Notes: generated by a model from the letters alone, not told the origin. Shown: positions 32,938 through 44,430, counted from the first letter of the stretch. The stretch: 64,000 bases of DNA from Odontocerum albicorne (GCA_949825065.1 OX463859.1:15891220-15955219); one strand, 5' to 3'. A program made the numbers and translations.

Positions 32938-33013
32938 TAAATAACTGTTACGCTTACTTTGAATTAAACATTGAGTAAATAACTGTTACGCTTACTTTGA
33001 ATTAAAAATTGAA
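32938..33013. repeat. Tandem duplication, 38-bp unit x2
   Basis: taaataactgttacgcttac then tttgaattaaa begins at 32938 and again at 32976, identical over about 31 bp. Confidence 0.93.
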
Positions 33014-33254
33014 AAAAAAATTATGTAGAATCAATAAGTTATAAATTACACTCACTACATGCATTAATTGTTATAAAAGATGATACTCACTACTAGTTAA
33101 AATGAAACTAAATTTTGCTCAAATTTCATACAAAATGTCAGTATTTTATCTAATTTGTTATTTTAACGAGATTTTATCCGGAATATCTTAATATTTCAAG
33201 AAAGTTTAAATTCTTTATTAGTAGCTTATCCAACGGTTCTACTGTGTAGATAAG

Positions 33255-33358
33255 CTAACATGCAAACTATTTTTGACAGCTAATTTGACCTGACATAGTT
33301 TTAACTAACATGCAAACTATTTTTGACAGCTTATTTGACCTGACATAGTTTTACCCAA
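33255..33358. repeat. Tandem duplication, 52-bp unit x2
   Basis: ctaacatgcaaactattttt then gacagct-atttgacctgac and atagttttaa begins at 33255 and 33307, with one difference. It lies 250 bp from the 38-bp duplication. Confidence 0.95.
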
Positions 33359-33889
33359 TTACTTGAATGAACGCTCTCGAATCACAAATAAGTTACTGAG
33401 ATAGATATTTACATACGCATAATATGTGGCTTTGAAAATTATGAATCGTCATTTGTGATAACTTTCCTTCCTCTTAAAGAGGTGAATGTGTGGGTCCCTT
33501 ATATGTCCTTTCCTCCTTCGTAAGCACATAACTCTGTTAACGTGATATCTCCACTATGAGTGTTATTTTGTTTTCTCAGTACAGTCCTTTCTAATTTCGA
33601 TTTTTATTACATTTTAAATAATATTTTGAAGTGTTCAATCAAAAGCCCTGAATAATATAATATAATTTGTTATATATTTTCTCTTGTGTCACATAGTTCT
33701 CACTTTTCTCTCGGCTATTTTTTTAAACGCTTTCTTCATTTTCTTTTCTTTTTTTCCCCGCTTTCTGTTAATGTTGGTCATGCGTTGTTTTTTTGTAAGT
33801 ATTTTTCAAAGCGGTTTTTTAGTGCGGCCAAATTATCTTTAGATTCCTTTCGAACCGCGATATGTGTCAGAAGTGCAAAGAATGTATGG
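33359..33889. other. Unassigned AT-rich spacer
   Basis: No supported gene. A 91-codon minus-strand frame overlaps 33778-34053. Its part over 33900-34053 is antisense to the RTE relic below, so it is not taken as a gene. Confidence 0.45.
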
Positions 33890-34075
33890 AAGAAGTAAAC
33901 CGAGGATTGCAAATACGTAACTAGATCAAGTGAACTAGATTTTGAACGAAGGTAAACTGAGAAGTATGAATAAAATAAGTTTGTGCATGATGAGATGGTT
34001 GAATGTGGAGGAGATGTAAGTTGTGTTTTTTCCCTGTTCCTTCTGCCTACCATGCAAGGGACAGGGCGTTATTGT
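33890..34075 (+). pseudogene. RTE-type LINE 3' end relic
   Basis: gtaactagatcaagtgaact then agattttgaacgaagg equals the D-Q-V...L-K segment, and gtgcatgatgagatggttga then atgtggaggagatgtaag is the M-N-V-D/E-E-A-K segment, followed by ccttctgcctaccatgcaag (S-A-Y). The nucleotide order matches the relic at 35.62-35.77 kb closely. Frames are broken. Confidence 0.7.
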
Positions 34076-34774
34076 AAGATTTTAGACTCGGGGAAAAAAC
34101 CACCACTCCACTTTTACGAACTCTCCAAATTTGATTTTCTAAGCACTTTGCTAGATTTGAAAAGGCTCTAAACTTGTCAAAGTGAGCACTTACATTTCCC
34201 AGCAGGCCGTTAGACACCCTTTTAAAACACGTTTATCGTTTCTGTTTTATCTAAACGACAATAATAGGACGGAACCGTAAAATGGCGATAATTTTCAGCG
34301 TTTGGACGACAAAGTAAATTCACTGACCTATTTGGTCACACAAGATTACGTGGCCTAATCTATGTCAGGCCCTAAATAGGGCGTCAGGTCCTTAACTGAG
34401 TTTTGGGCCCTGAAACGGCCTAAACGTTGAGGACAAATCTGATAAATCAAATTATACGGTTTATAAGATAAGGATTTTTGACATTAAGGTGCAAAATGCT
34501 GAAGAGGAAAATAAAATTAAAAAGTTTTATATTGGCATTAAGCTACTTTTAAAGTTTCAATGGAAATATTATTTTAGAAATAAGGAGAGGCAAGAATATG
34601 TTTCATCTTAAACAAATTATTTAGTTCATTTGAAAATCTTAAAAAATACGTTATTTTATCAATTTTATTCAAACGATAAAAGTGCATTTTGATATGACTT
34701 AATTTTGATAACATAACAATCTCTTCATAGTTTTCTTTATAATGTTAATCTGAAGAAAAAAAAAATAGATATGG
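34076..34774. other. Unassigned; balanced-composition island at 34170-34450
   Basis: The block 34170-34450 (gtgagcacttacatttccca ... ggcctaatctatgtcaggcc ... ttgggccctgaaacggccta) is less AT-rich, has no match in the window and no long frame. Candidate host regulatory or conserved non-coding DNA. The remainder is AT-rich. Confidence 0.4.
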
Positions 34775-34850
34775 ATTCTCATGTATTCATTGTATTACTT
34801 TTGTTGTATACAGTACATTCTGGTAGGTTAACTCCCCCGACCAAATATTT
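34775..34850 (-). mobile_element. SINE-B tail fragment
   Basis: ttcattgtattacttttgtt then gtatacagtacattctggta and ggttaactccc is the reverse-complemented 3' end of SINE-B. The rest of the element is absent or too worn. Confidence 0.6.
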
Positions 34851-35339
34851 TAAAGAAGCATTAAACCAGTATATAAGATAAATTATTTTTCTGTTTTCTT
34901 ATTTTTTTAAATTTTATATTATCTATGGTATACTTCGTCACTGTGTGTTAGTAAACTCGCCTTTTGAAAAAAACTGTGTAAACGAATGAAATATATGGTA
35001 AAAACACATTTCAACCAAAATTTTGACATTTTCTCCTATTAAATTGTAAAACCATGACATGAACTGCTTAAAAAAACGTTATTTTACCTTATAAATTTAA
35101 ATAAATCAACAAATGATAAAACTGTGGGGAATCATTTCCGGGTTAACTATCGATTTTTAAGGATGGCCGAATTTTTGACAGCGAATTTGCAATGTGTTTG
35201 CGTATGAAGGGTCATTGAAAGAAATGTAGCGACATTGAACAAGATAAATGGAGCATTTAATGTTGAATACAACAACCGCGCAATACGAGCAGTATAAAAA
35301 TGACAATATATTTGAGTATGCTCACCTTGATATATGAAA
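34851..35339. other. Unassigned AT-rich spacer
   Basis: No gene or repeat was recognised. Confidence 0.5.
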
Positions 35340-35775
35340 GTGTAACTTGGATTTGATAGAAGAATAATAATAATTAATGCTGTGGAGATGCGTGAACTAA
35401 GGAAAATTTGTCAAGTGTAAATGTTTGAAAGAAGGTTGAATGAAGGCGTCAGAAATCAAAGCATGGATTAAATGTTTGTTTTAAGTAAGATGAGAAAAGG
35501 AGCTTTAAATATGATTTGGACAGGTGGCGAAAATTAATGATGTAATAATGATTAACCAAATATACAAGTCATTAGTGCAACGTGTGCGTACAAAAAAGGA
35601 AACGTGGCAGGACTAAATGGACTAGATTTTGAAAGTAGATAAAGTGATAAGTACGAATAGTAAAAAATGTGCATGACGAGATGTATAAATGTGGAGGAGG
35701 TGAAAGTTGTGTACTTGGATCGAAAGTTTTGATCTGTTCCCTCTGCATACCTGCAAGGGGCACGGTATGGTGATA
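35340..35775 (+). pseudogene. RTE-type LINE ORF2 C-terminal relic, about 430 bp
   Basis: Following the coding order through several frameshifts: INAVEMRELRKICQV, then FERRLNEGVRNQ, a decayed middle, then MCMTRCINVEEVKVVYLDR and VPSAYLQGARYG. The family pattern is I-N-A-V-E-M-R-x-L-R ... D-R-x-R-N-E ... R-C-M-N-V-D-E-A-K-x-V ... S-A-Y-x-x-G. It is the longest of the decayed copies apart from the one at 50.7 kb. Its right end abuts the pogo-like element. Confidence 0.78.
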
Positions 35776-35803
35776 TGTTCGTATATGTACACGAATGCAT
35801 ATA

Positions 35804-36366
35804 CCGTATTAGCCCGTCTATAAGGCGAGGTTTTTATTTAAAAAGGTGACACGGAAAATGGGGGATCGCCTTATATTCGAGTCACAAACATAGTGGCTAA
35901 CAATAAATTAACCACTCGCGATGAGCGACATGGCAACATTGTAATGAGAGCGTTCAAAAGGCGTAATTGTTTACACATAGCCTGTGTGTAATAACTTCTG
36001 ACAGTTTTTGAGGTGTTTTTTTTAATGTGCTTCATTTTGCATCTTTGCTACCTAAAAAAATATTATTACTGGCCATGTTGAAAGACGAGGAGCTCAAACC
36101 ATCTAATGAATCAAGGAATACGCAGAAGCTATGATTCCAATTTTAAGGTTATGGTGGTGCGTGCTGCAGAAACAACCAACTGCCGGTATCACGGCAAATA
36201 ATGTTAACTGTACTTTGTTTTAATAAATGTTTTTCGCTAAACATTTAGCATTTTATTTTTCATAATATTATAATGGTGAGGAAAATGTTTTTTTCTCTCC
36301 AAAAAACAGATTAAAAAATAGGGGTCGCCTTATAATCAGGGTCACGCTATAGTCGGGCCAATAAGG
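35804..36366 (+). mobile_element. Pogo/Tigger-like element, internally deleted, 563 bp
   Basis: Ends are CCGTATTAGCCCG(T)CTATAA at the left and, reverse complemented, CCTTATTGGCCCGACTATA at the right, each flanked by TA (35802-35803 and 36367-36368). Inside both ends there is a second shared block, aaggcga(gg/cc) with atcgccttatattcgagtca on the left and ggtcgccttataatcagggt on the right. TA duplication and this kind of terminus fit the pogo/Tigger branch of Tc1/mariner. Only a short piece of transposase remains (36106-36201), so it is non-autonomous. Confidence 0.8.
36106..36201 (+). pseudogene. N-terminal remnant of pogo/Tigger-like transposase
   Basis: A 31-codon frame reads MNQGIRRSYDSNFKVMVVRA then AETTNCRYHGK and a stop. 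R-R-S/A-Y-x-x-x-F-K-x-x-V-V-x-x-A-E-x-x-N-N/C is the start of the helix-turn-helix region of pogo/Tigger transposases. The DDE catalytic domain is missing, apparently by internal deletion. Too short to be functional. Confidence 0.65.
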
Positions 36367-36499
36367 TATGTGTGAATTTTTTTAATGTGTGTTTGTAGGA
36401 AATAGACCATCGTGGAATGAACTAAAAAAAACACCGATTATAAAAATATCGGACAAACATTTTTATTTAGCATTTTTTTCCAGCTAACCAAAACGGTGT

Positions 36500-36615
36500 T
36501 CAGCAAGACATGAATGAACACCAGACTTTAAACCTTTTTTTTTTAATTTTGTTACTTACGAAAATCGAATCCACGACCTTCGGGCTGGAAGATGGGCATC
36601 CTATTAATGTTCTTA
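36500..36615 (-). mobile_element. SINE-B copy, 5' half
   Basis: aacaccagactttaaacctt then the reverse-complemented head cgaaaatcgaatccacgacc and ttcgggctggaagatgggca, tcctattaatgttc. B box clear, A box worn. Confidence 0.65.
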
Positions 36616-37679
36616 GAGTGACAAATCGAAAGTTGGTTGATTGGAATAAATCGCTACGAATTAATAAATTCAACATATATATGAGTATATAGTGAACATA
36701 TACTTTTTTTAAAGGAGATACTAATGGACATAGCTTTTTAGAAAAAAACCTATTAAGGTTGTAACCGTGTGACTTTTTTTACAAAATAAATTTCTTTTCG
36801 CGTTTGTTTTATCATTTGTAACAAGAATGAATAAACGAGGTTTATATTTATTTGAGAACAGAAATATTACATTTTTGTTGGCTTTTAATAATGCGAAAAT
36901 GTCAAATAATTTCCAACTCGCAAAGAAAAATATGCTTATAATGTGTATTTTTCAAAGGTCACTGTTTTTTTTTGGGAAGCTTTTTCCTCGCTTTTTCCAT
37001 AAAGATTTAAGATTGTCAAGTTAAAAGTCAAGAAACTAATTTTATTTTCCATTTTGCAATCTAAAGATTTCTCTTATAATTGAATTGATTTTTTTTTTGG
37101 ATGATTCAGGGTTAACACATTAATTTAGAAAAATTTACGGTGTATTGGAATGTTTTACAATATAAAATGTTAAATTTATTTGTTGTTAATTACTACTGTT
37201 GTTAATAATTATATTGCTTATTTAAGAAAAAAACTTTATCAAACGTGTCGTCTTTAATCTTTTGGAACTCCAAATAAGAATATATTTGTAACAAATTACT
37301 TTGTTATTCTACGAATAAAAAACAAATTTATTTATTATTCTTTAAAAATCTTATAACAAATTAAAAACACAGTTATTTTAAAATTCATCACACATTACTA
37401 TATAGTCGTGCAACGTGTCAAGCATATCGTATTTAATAATAAATAACATTGTTATTCCAACAACTTGATTAAAAACAATGTTGTTTAATATGAATTATTC
37501 TAATATGCTGCACCACAAAGTTAAAATCGAAACTTTTGATTCATCTTCTTAATTCAAAAGACGCACTGGAGAGCATTTTTATGATTCCCTCTGACTTTAA
37601 ATGATTTCATTCAAGTGGTAGATTTTAAAATAATGTGAATAACCAGAAATAATATAACATAATACGTAACGAGATTATT
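36616..37679. other. Unassigned; contains short matches to the 54.5-kb MITE
   Basis: aacaaattactttgttattc at about 37290 matches the end sequence of the element at 54535-54860. The sequence aataacattgttattccaac near 37440 is a weaker match. These may be worn MITE ends. Nothing else was recognised. Confidence 0.4.
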
Positions 37680-37825
37680 GTATTATATTTCACTTTAATA
37701 CAAACAAGCTATTTCAATGCCATACGGCAATCTCTTCCAACCAATTTGATAGATTTTGAAGAGACCTTAGTTGAAAATCAGATATCCTGAGTTGAAAGGC
37801 GGGTAACTAACCGACTAGGCCACAT
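37680..37825 (-). mobile_element. SINE-B copy
   Basis: Tail ttgtattatatttcacttta, body atacggcaatctcttccaac then caatttgatagattttgaag and agaccttagttgaaaatcag, head gttgaaaggcgggtaactaa then ccgactaggccac. The order is as in the copy at 20.1 kb; the B-box region is deleted. Confidence 0.75.
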
Positions 37826-38079
37826 ATATTGTGTGCAAGATGTGATAAAAAATCTGGAGATCTATTTTTACTCTTTGAAGAATACCACATTATGATATAA
37901 AATTTAATGTTAAAATATATAAATTGAAAACATTTTTTTAATGTATTCAAGATATGTTACAACCCTTATATGGTCACCAGTTAGCAATATTGCGATTGAA
38001 ATTTAGAAATACAATAGTTTCATGAAGAGAGTACAAGAACTGATATATATTTTGGATAAAGCACGTTTTCTGAAGTAAA

Positions 38080-38285
38080 AAAACCGGACGACTGGATAGA
38101 GCTCTCTAAAAAAATGCCACCAAGAGACCAACTGCCTTGGTCTACTTGCAGAGTTCTCAATAGACACTTAGGGTGACTTGATGCTAACGTGTTTTTTTTT
38201 AATAAAAGTAGCATTAAATATGATTGTGGAACTATACAGGACGCAAAACATGAACCACTTTGATATCTGATGCTTCCTCCTGGAA
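38080..38285 (+). pseudogene. LINE ORF2 C-terminal zinc-motif fragment
   Basis: Frames give WSTCRVLNRHLG, a stop, then DANVFFFNKSSIKYDCGTIQ and DAKHEPL. This matches the layout W-x-x-L-N-R-x-R-x-G ... K-x-x-x-x-x-x-x-C-D-C-G-x-x-x-Q-x-x-x-H seen also at 28.9 kb. The first cysteine of C-D-C reads Y here too. One stop and a disrupted end show it is dead. Confidence 0.6.
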
Positions 38286-38344
38286 ACACGTGAAATTATT
38301 AATATCTAGGGCTTGTTAGTTTTGCTACCACAAAAACTCTTTTA

Positions 38345-38620
38345 TAAGTCCGAGATTTTTCTTTACTCACCATTACGCCATGTCCCTTTTAAGCAGGTGG
38401 ATACGATATCTACAAACCTTTCTTTCCACACATACAATTTTTGCTTTATCAAAATACGAGTATGTATATAATAACATTTTTGTCATGTTTCTTATCTATC
38501 TTTCACTCATATTAAAGCTTACCCTTTCATTTTTTTCTCACCTTTACTTTCTCTCACACACTTTTTATTTTGTAAAATTTTCAGACTTCATTCTCTTTAT
38601 GTGTCCAAAACAATGAAAAA
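38345..38620 (-). pseudogene. RTE-type LINE 3' end relic
   Basis: Minus-strand frames give CFGHIKRMKSENFTK, then DKAKIVCVERKVCRYRIHLL and KRDMA. Family landmarks: W-F-G-H-V-E-R-M-x-x-x-x-x-T-K, then D-E-A-K-x-V-C-x-x-R-x-x-W-R-S-V. Shifts and stops separate these parts. It follows the plus-strand LINE fragment by 60 bp, in opposite orientation. Confidence 0.7.
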
Positions 38621-38749
38621 TCCTTTTTTATTTCTTTTAAAAACTTCTGAGTCCAATTAATAATTATACTTTATCCGGCCAGTATTAACTCTAGAGTACA
38701 ATATATCTAACATACTCGTATATTGTTAGCAAAGTACGAATTTTATTTT

Positions 38750-38825
38750 TTGTTCCTTCGGGAATTGAACCTAACACCTCCGGTAGGAAGCTACCAAATA
38801 ATCTACGGATGTCTCAAGCAAGCTT
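38750..38825 (-). mobile_element. SINE-B head fragment
   Basis: ttccttcgggaattgaacct then aacacctccggtaggaagct and accaaataatctacgg is a reverse-complemented tRNA-like head. The body is not seen on the left. Confidence 0.5.
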
Positions 38826-39999
38826 AAAAGCATGGAAGTCCCTCATTTAATGATTATTCAATCACACCACAATTCGGGAGAATAAAATCATTCTCAGGTC
38901 ACGGCCGCGAGAACTTTCAGGAAAAATCTCCAAAGCTCTCAGGTTCAACTCGGAGCTTTCAAATAATTCAGCATTTATTCAGGTGTATAGTCAGGTAGGG
39001 TTGGGTTTGCGAATCGATTTTCATACGGAAGGGGTCAGCTAAAAATAAAGCCATAATGGTGTGGGTTTGTATCAAAAGCTTACCCCAAGCTGGTGAAGGC
39101 TTTCATGAAGCATTATCTCACTGGGCAAGGGGGGATGAAACTGACTAGGGGATGTCTTTTGGTCATTTAAATTCCACTGTGGTGTTGTTGCTATTCACGT
39201 CCGATGCAATTTCGTTAAAGCATTTTCTTTCATTTATGATTTACAATTTGTTTTTTGTGTTTTCAAATGCGAGTTGGAATGTGGATAAAATAATTTAACA
39301 TAAAAGGCAATCTGTTAGTAAAATATTTGTTTTGAAGTCGAATCGTTAAAATTTATATAAATGAACATAAATTGATTTATGGCGGTAAACTTAAAATTCA
39401 CAAGGCATATGTATGTCAATGAATATAAATGTATTTCAATAATTATTTGGCATAAATTCAATTTTTTCCTACAATAAATCAGAAGTATCACTATCTATTT
39501 TCATAACAATTATAAAACATCAATATTTATGTGTAAAACGACGCTAAAAATTTGAATTTTTCTTTTAATTTTACTGAAATCTATTAAAATCAGTTTTAAA
39601 GCATCCTATCGTTTTAATGACGCGTAAGCGGTTGAAGAAGTTTCTTTGACTTTTGTTATTAATTTATTTTAATCAAACATGTGAAAAAAATTTATAAAAA
39701 TATTATAAATATTAAAAAACAAATTAGGTTCCTTGCTAATTCAGGAGCAAATCGCACATTATCGTTACGTGTGTGTATTTATTTTCAATTGATTTAAGAT
39801 ATCAATAATCCCAGTTTGAAATAACATAACATTGATATCAACACAAAAATTTAAAAAACTAAAATGTTAGCAATAATTAGTTCCATGGGCGAATGTTCTG
39901 GAACCAAGACGGGCGACTTCTACCAATTCCTTGTCGACCCTTGTTTTGTCTTTAATGTTTGTTTCTACTCTCAATATATATGACCAAGATGGCAATTTT
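38826..39999. other. Unassigned; balanced-composition island at 38990-39165
   Basis: The block 38990-39165 (gtagggttgggtttgcgaat ... ttaccccaagctggtgaagg ... ctgggcaaggggggatgaaa) has no match in the window and no long frame. The rest, especially 39220-39890, is AT-rich and uninformative. Confidence 0.4.
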
Positions 40000-40215
40000 T
40001 CGTCGCTACGAGTATAATGTATTTAAGAGTTCTCGTTTTACTTCTACTCTGTGTAGTGTTTGAGATACCATGAAGCCTAGAAGTTCTTAGCATTATCTCA
40101 TAAATTCATATTTTAAATGCATCAAGCTTATTTAATATTCTGGTCTTTGTGGTCCATGTCTTGACATAATAAAGTAGGACAAACCATGTGTAGAAGAATC
40201 ATGGTTGTTTTATAT
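40000..40215 (-). pseudogene. LINE relic just after reverse transcriptase domain
   Basis: Minus-strand frames give ILLHMVCPTLLCQDMDH, then a frameshift to WTTKTRILNK-like sequence, NMNL-x-DNAKN and SWYLKHYTE. The family pattern is V-x-P-T-L-L-Y-G-x-E-T-W-T ... L-x-A-F-E-M-W-x-x-R-R-x-L-R-I-S-W. Related to the short fragment at 14.0 kb. Many lesions. Confidence 0.55.
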
Positions 40216-40779
40216 TTCCAATAAAACCCATTTTTAAATATTTTTTTTATTATCTAAGACAAATTCAACACTGTTGAAATTAAAGGAATAATACTATCCG
40301 AAGTTAGTTATTTCCATAAAAAACTTAACTGTGTTATTTAACGATTAAGTTAGTTTTCACACACTCCATCATCGTTTCCAACGAGAATTATGTAAATTGG
40401 CCTGAAAGCGCCTTGTAACTTCGTACATTTTAGCTTATTGCACCATTCTGTCAATATTTTGATGAACTACAAACAATTTAAGTAGCGGAGGCTCTATTTA
40501 TTCTAGCGAGGCTTTAATAGTTGTTAGTCAGGCAACAAAAGCTCTGCAATGAGGATACAATACAGCGAGTTTTAATGGAGTTGGTTGTACGTAAACTGTT
40601 GGTTAGCTTTTACATCAGATAAATATTCGTTAATCTTTGCCTTCTATAGAGCTTATTAAGCCTTTGTTTTTCTAAACACAAGCATTAAGTCCGTTTTAAA
40701 ATACATCGAATTTTAGCTTTTGAATCATTTGTCATATTTTTGTAATGTTTTTTTCTTCATTCCATTATTTTTCGCTTAT
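40216..40779. other. Unassigned; balanced-composition island at 40370-40690
   Basis: The block 40370-40690 (cgtttccaacgagaattatg ... ggcctgaaagcgccttgtaa ... ttagtcaggcaacaaaagct) has no match in the window and no long frame. Candidate regulatory or conserved non-coding DNA. Confidence 0.4.
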
Positions 40780-41215
40780 AGCAGTTAAAACGTATATCTG
40801 TTTACTTATATAAAGAATAAGGACATAAAAACGAATGTGGATTGAAAAAGGACAGTTTTTAAGATGAAAAATTGAGCATTGTGATAGTTCGGCCATGTAG
40901 AAAGAAAGAATGATGAACGATATACGAAAAAAATCAGTACAATAAGGTACAAGATGTTTTGGAACACTAAAAAATACGGGGTGTGATGAATTAAATCCAA
41001 TTCTGAAAGACGGTCTAGTAAGAATCATTTTTTAAAGTGCAGTATGCATAACATAGGGTGTATGGATGTGGCTGAAGTAAAATATATTTTCCATGATAGA
41101 ATGAAGTGGATATTTGTTCTTTCTGGTTGCATTGTAGTGGAATACAATATTTAAAAGGAAGGCTACAATCTTGTAAATACTTAGTGTGTATACTGAATGA
41201 ACCGATCTCTTTACA
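40780..41215 (+). pseudogene. RTE-type LINE 3' end relic
   Basis: Plus-strand frames give FGHVERKN(D)ERYTKKIS(T)IRYK-type sequence from gttcggccatgtagaaagaa, then RCMDVAEVKYIFHDRMKW. These are the W-F-G-H-V-E-R-K/M and R-C-M-D-V-D-E-A-K-x-x-x-x-D-R-x-x-W landmarks. Its end touches the start of the other LINE at 41216. Confidence 0.65.
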
Positions 41216-42094
41216 GACGTTCCCCAAGGTGGAATTCTCTCTCCAATATTTTTTTCAATATTCATCAACCTAATAACATCATCTTTAAATTGTTCTTATT
41301 ATCTGTATGCGGATGACCTGCAGATATATATTCATATTGATCCAAATTTCTTTCACACGGCTTTGGACGGTTTAAATGCGGGCCCTCAATCGATCTCGGA
41401 GTGGACTGGGGAACACGGCTTACTCAGTAATCCTACGAAGTCTCAAGCGATCCTAATTGGCAGCCCTCAGCTTCTTGGTAAATTCGACACTGACTTACTT
41501 CCTCCCATATACTTTGATGGCTCTATCATACAATTACATAAAACTGTTTAAAACCTAGGAGTACTAATAGATAACACTCTCTCAGTGTGAGATCAAATAA
41601 ATGAGGTAAGCCTAAGGAACTTGTTCAGCCTTTATTCCTTTAAAGTGTTGCAAAGATTCCTGCTAGCTAAAACCAACATTTTACTCGTGCAATATCTGCT
41701 CTTTCCGATTCTGGACTATGCAGACGTCTGTTACTTGGACGTTACAGAGGAACAGCTGGATACATTATAGCATCTTCAAAATGGTTGTCTAAGATTTATT
41801 GTCAACCTACGAAAGTACGATCAATTAACTTCATACCAGAAGGCATTGAACTGGTTGAATGTTCGAAACAGAAGCCAAATTCATATACTGTCTCTTTTGT
41901 ATAACAATCTTAACTGTCCCACCGCCCCCTCCTATCTCGCCGAAAAATTTCAGCGTCTTTCCAATCATGGACTAGCGCTACGTTCAACCAGATATTGTTT
42001 ATTGTCCTTCCCAGTTCACCACTCCTCTTTTTTTACGTCGTCCTTTACTGTCCATGCAGTGAGACTCTGGAATCAGTTACAAACCAATATATGA
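41216..42094 (+). pseudogene. LINE reverse transcriptase C-terminal half, YADD present, three stops
   Basis: A single frame runs the whole length with in-frame stops only at 41549 (TAA), 41588 (TGA) and 41768 (TAG) before the terminal TGA at 42092. It starts inside the RT domain with DVPQGGILSPIFFSIFINLI (RT motif around P-Q-G-x-x-L-S-P), followed by YADD catalytic residues at 41306-41317. Then come NLGVLID, the thumb-like region, RKYDQLTSYQKALNWL and the terminal FTVHAVRLWNQL. The upstream endonuclease and early RT motifs are missing (5' truncation). The protein would reverse transcribe LINE RNA at a nicked target. Type: Jockey/CR1-like insect LINE. Confidence 0.9.
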
Positions 42095-42470
42095 CTCGCT
42101 CCGTCCTAGGCATGCTTTAAGAAGCGACTGAAAAAACTCTTAATTTATAGTCAGTAAAATAACGTGTTTCATTCCTGATTTTTTTTCTTTTCCTTTCCTC
42201 TCAGCCATTCCTTCCTTTTCCTTTGATTGGTGATATCTCACTTTATATGAAAAAGAATGGTGAGGTGATTGTCCGTCTTTGTGGAGATTGTGGGCATATG
42301 CTCACGTATGTGTTTATGGATTTCGTGGGGATGGATAGTCATTTGAATAATTTATGCGACCATGTAACTTGCTTCATTAACTTTTGTCTGGTTTGTTGGA
42401 AGAGGTTGCCGCCTAGCAATAATCCCATTAGATTGTATTTGCAATAAAAGTGTTAAATAAATGTATAAAC
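42095..42470 (+). mobile_element. 3' UTR of the 41.2-kb LINE
   Basis: Continues from the coding relic through tttcattcctgatttttt, catttgaataatttatgcga, ccatgtaacttgcttcatta, tggtttgttggaagaggttg and agattgtatttgcaataaaa to an (AAAT) end. It is shared with the element ends at 30.3-30.69 kb and, more weakly, 46.6-46.8 kb. AATAAA near the end is the likely poly(A) signal. Confidence 0.85.
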
Positions 42471-42477
42471 TCACCGG

Positions 42478-42718
42478 CCACACCACTGTTTTGGATCCGA
42501 TGTCACATCGAAGTAAGACGATCGGAACACACCGCCATGTTTTTGCCTCCCTTTTTTAAAAGAAAATATAAATGGCCGAAGTCATGGGTATCCTTAAACC
42601 CTCGAATACTAAGTGGAAAAAAGGCCTGTGTCATTCAAGGGGAGTAGCACAGCGCGGAGCTTGAACCGGTGACCTTCCGCACGAAAACCCAGTCCGTTAC
42701 CGCGCGACCATTACCTCA
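42478..42718 (-). mobile_element. SINE-A copy, 3'-truncated
   Basis: Reverse-complemented SINE-A: agacgatcggaacacaccgc, ggccgaagtcatgggtatcc, agcgcggagcttgaaccggt and gaccttccgcacgaaaaccc with the A-box side ttaccgcgcgacca. It matches 60408-60650. It starts right after the LINE tail at 42470. Confidence 0.8.
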
Positions 42719-44309
42719 ATAAGTACTTTAATTATTAAAATATGTACTATAATTTGCTAATAAATTGTTCGAGAAATATTGATATCAGAGAGTCATTCGA
42801 TTTAAAACTCTTGTAAATATTGAATGGTTATAGATCAGTCAGCTTGGGTATTTACTTCGCTTGCCAGTAAATGCTAATCGAAATGGCTTCTTACGGGAAA
42901 TCCGGGAGGGAAATGTTCTTTGGTTGGCTTAAACTTACATGGGAAAAGCAATAGATAAACTGTACTAGGATATGTTGAGCTTTCAATGAAGCATAACTGA
43001 GGTTAGCGTAGTTCAGGGTCAGGTGGTCGGAAGTTATGAAGGTGATGATCTCCAGATTCTCCAAGGATTAGAAGATAAAGGTGAAACTACATTTCTTTCC
43101 TCTTAAATATTTTAATTTAATCTGTATTTTGTAGTGATTCAATCAGTTGTTAAATTTTATGAACCAAAGACTATGTGTTTTATTTTAATTTAATACAATT
43201 AAGTGACTTTATATTTGGAAATCATACGTTGGTTTTTTTAGTTGGTGATGAAAAAGCTTTCTTAAGTAATAAGGTTTTGTATTAATGAAATGGTATCTCT
43301 TGTGGGTGCAAGGTTATTCAATATTTATTTGGATTTTATGATCGCCATTGTTTTTTGTACGTTGTGTTCTTTTACAATTTAAACCCCATTGATTCACTTT
43401 TATAGAACTTGTTTAATTTAATGTTTTATATCAGAATAAAATAAATTATCTAAAGTTTGTCTAAAGATGAAATTTATATTACTTAACATTATGTTTTCCT
43501 TAGTCACAAAACCATGCAAAGCTTAATAATCCACAGATATGTTCATTCATCGTATTTTCACTTTCTTCCTTCAGAGAACCATTCCACAGAGTATTAATAT
43601 TGGTTAAAACAACCTCGTTTATTAAACCTCAAATTAATAATAGCGGTGTTTCGAACCGGCACTGTATTGCAGTGTAGTGTCGTGCGGTTTAATAAAGAGC
43701 ACAATCTGCGCTGAGATGTGACAGAGCTCATTCCGAAGATTGCATTTTGGGAAATTGCACCGTGCAGATATGACATTGCATAATGGGAAAAGTGTTATGC
43801 AGTGCAACGATTATGACTATGCAACGAGCCATGGTACGTATAGCAGGTGTTTTCTGAGATATTCTTATGTCTTGTTTTACCTTGTACTTATGGAGTTCGA
43901 GAATTTAGCAATTTTTATTCCATAGTATTAACCATTTAAGGTAGAATTACTTAAACATGTTTTGATTTCCTTGCTACCTTATCTGCCAAGTATTAATTAA
44001 AGTAAATTTACTGCCAAGTGCCCATATGTTTCAACTAACCATGCAATCGTTTCAAAAACATGTGTATAGGAAATTAAAAAATGTAATGACACGTGTGATA
44101 GAATTATGTTAAAAATACACCAATGGAGATGAGATGAGATCGTTATAAAACACAACATCATAATCGTAGAGCGAATAAAGTGTCATGAAAAACCGGGAAA
44201 CACCGTATCTCAGTGAAAAAAATGTAATGTTTTTATGTCGCTAATTGAATTACGCCTATGTAGTTGGTGCTTTAAAAGTAACACTAATGGCAAATAGTCA
44301 AAGCTAGTG
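42719..44309. other. Unassigned; balanced-composition island at 42870-43090
   Basis: The block 42870-43090 (atgctaatcgaaatggcttc ... aatccgggagggaaatgttc ... agggtcaggtggtcgg) is single copy in the window and lacks a frame. A second more balanced patch lies at 43640-43840. No gene recognised. Confidence 0.4.
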
Positions 44310-44430
44310 AGCTTATTGCAATGTGATTTCAGACTAATTGGAAATAATTATTTTGTAAAAAAACCCGAACTAGATCCTTTTATTTTTGTTCGATCAGGAA
44401 TCAATTCTTAAAATTTTCAGGCTGTAAGAC
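44310..44430 (-). mobile_element. SINE-B copy, worn
   Basis: agcttattgcaatgtgattt then cagactaattggaaat and gatcaggaatcaattcttaa, ggctgtaagacaag fits tail, body and head of SINE-B on the minus strand with deletions. Confidence 0.45.

Noticed and set aside
33778..34053. 91-codon minus-strand open frame
   Set aside because: About half of it is antisense to an RTE relic; no recognisable domain and no splice context could be supported.
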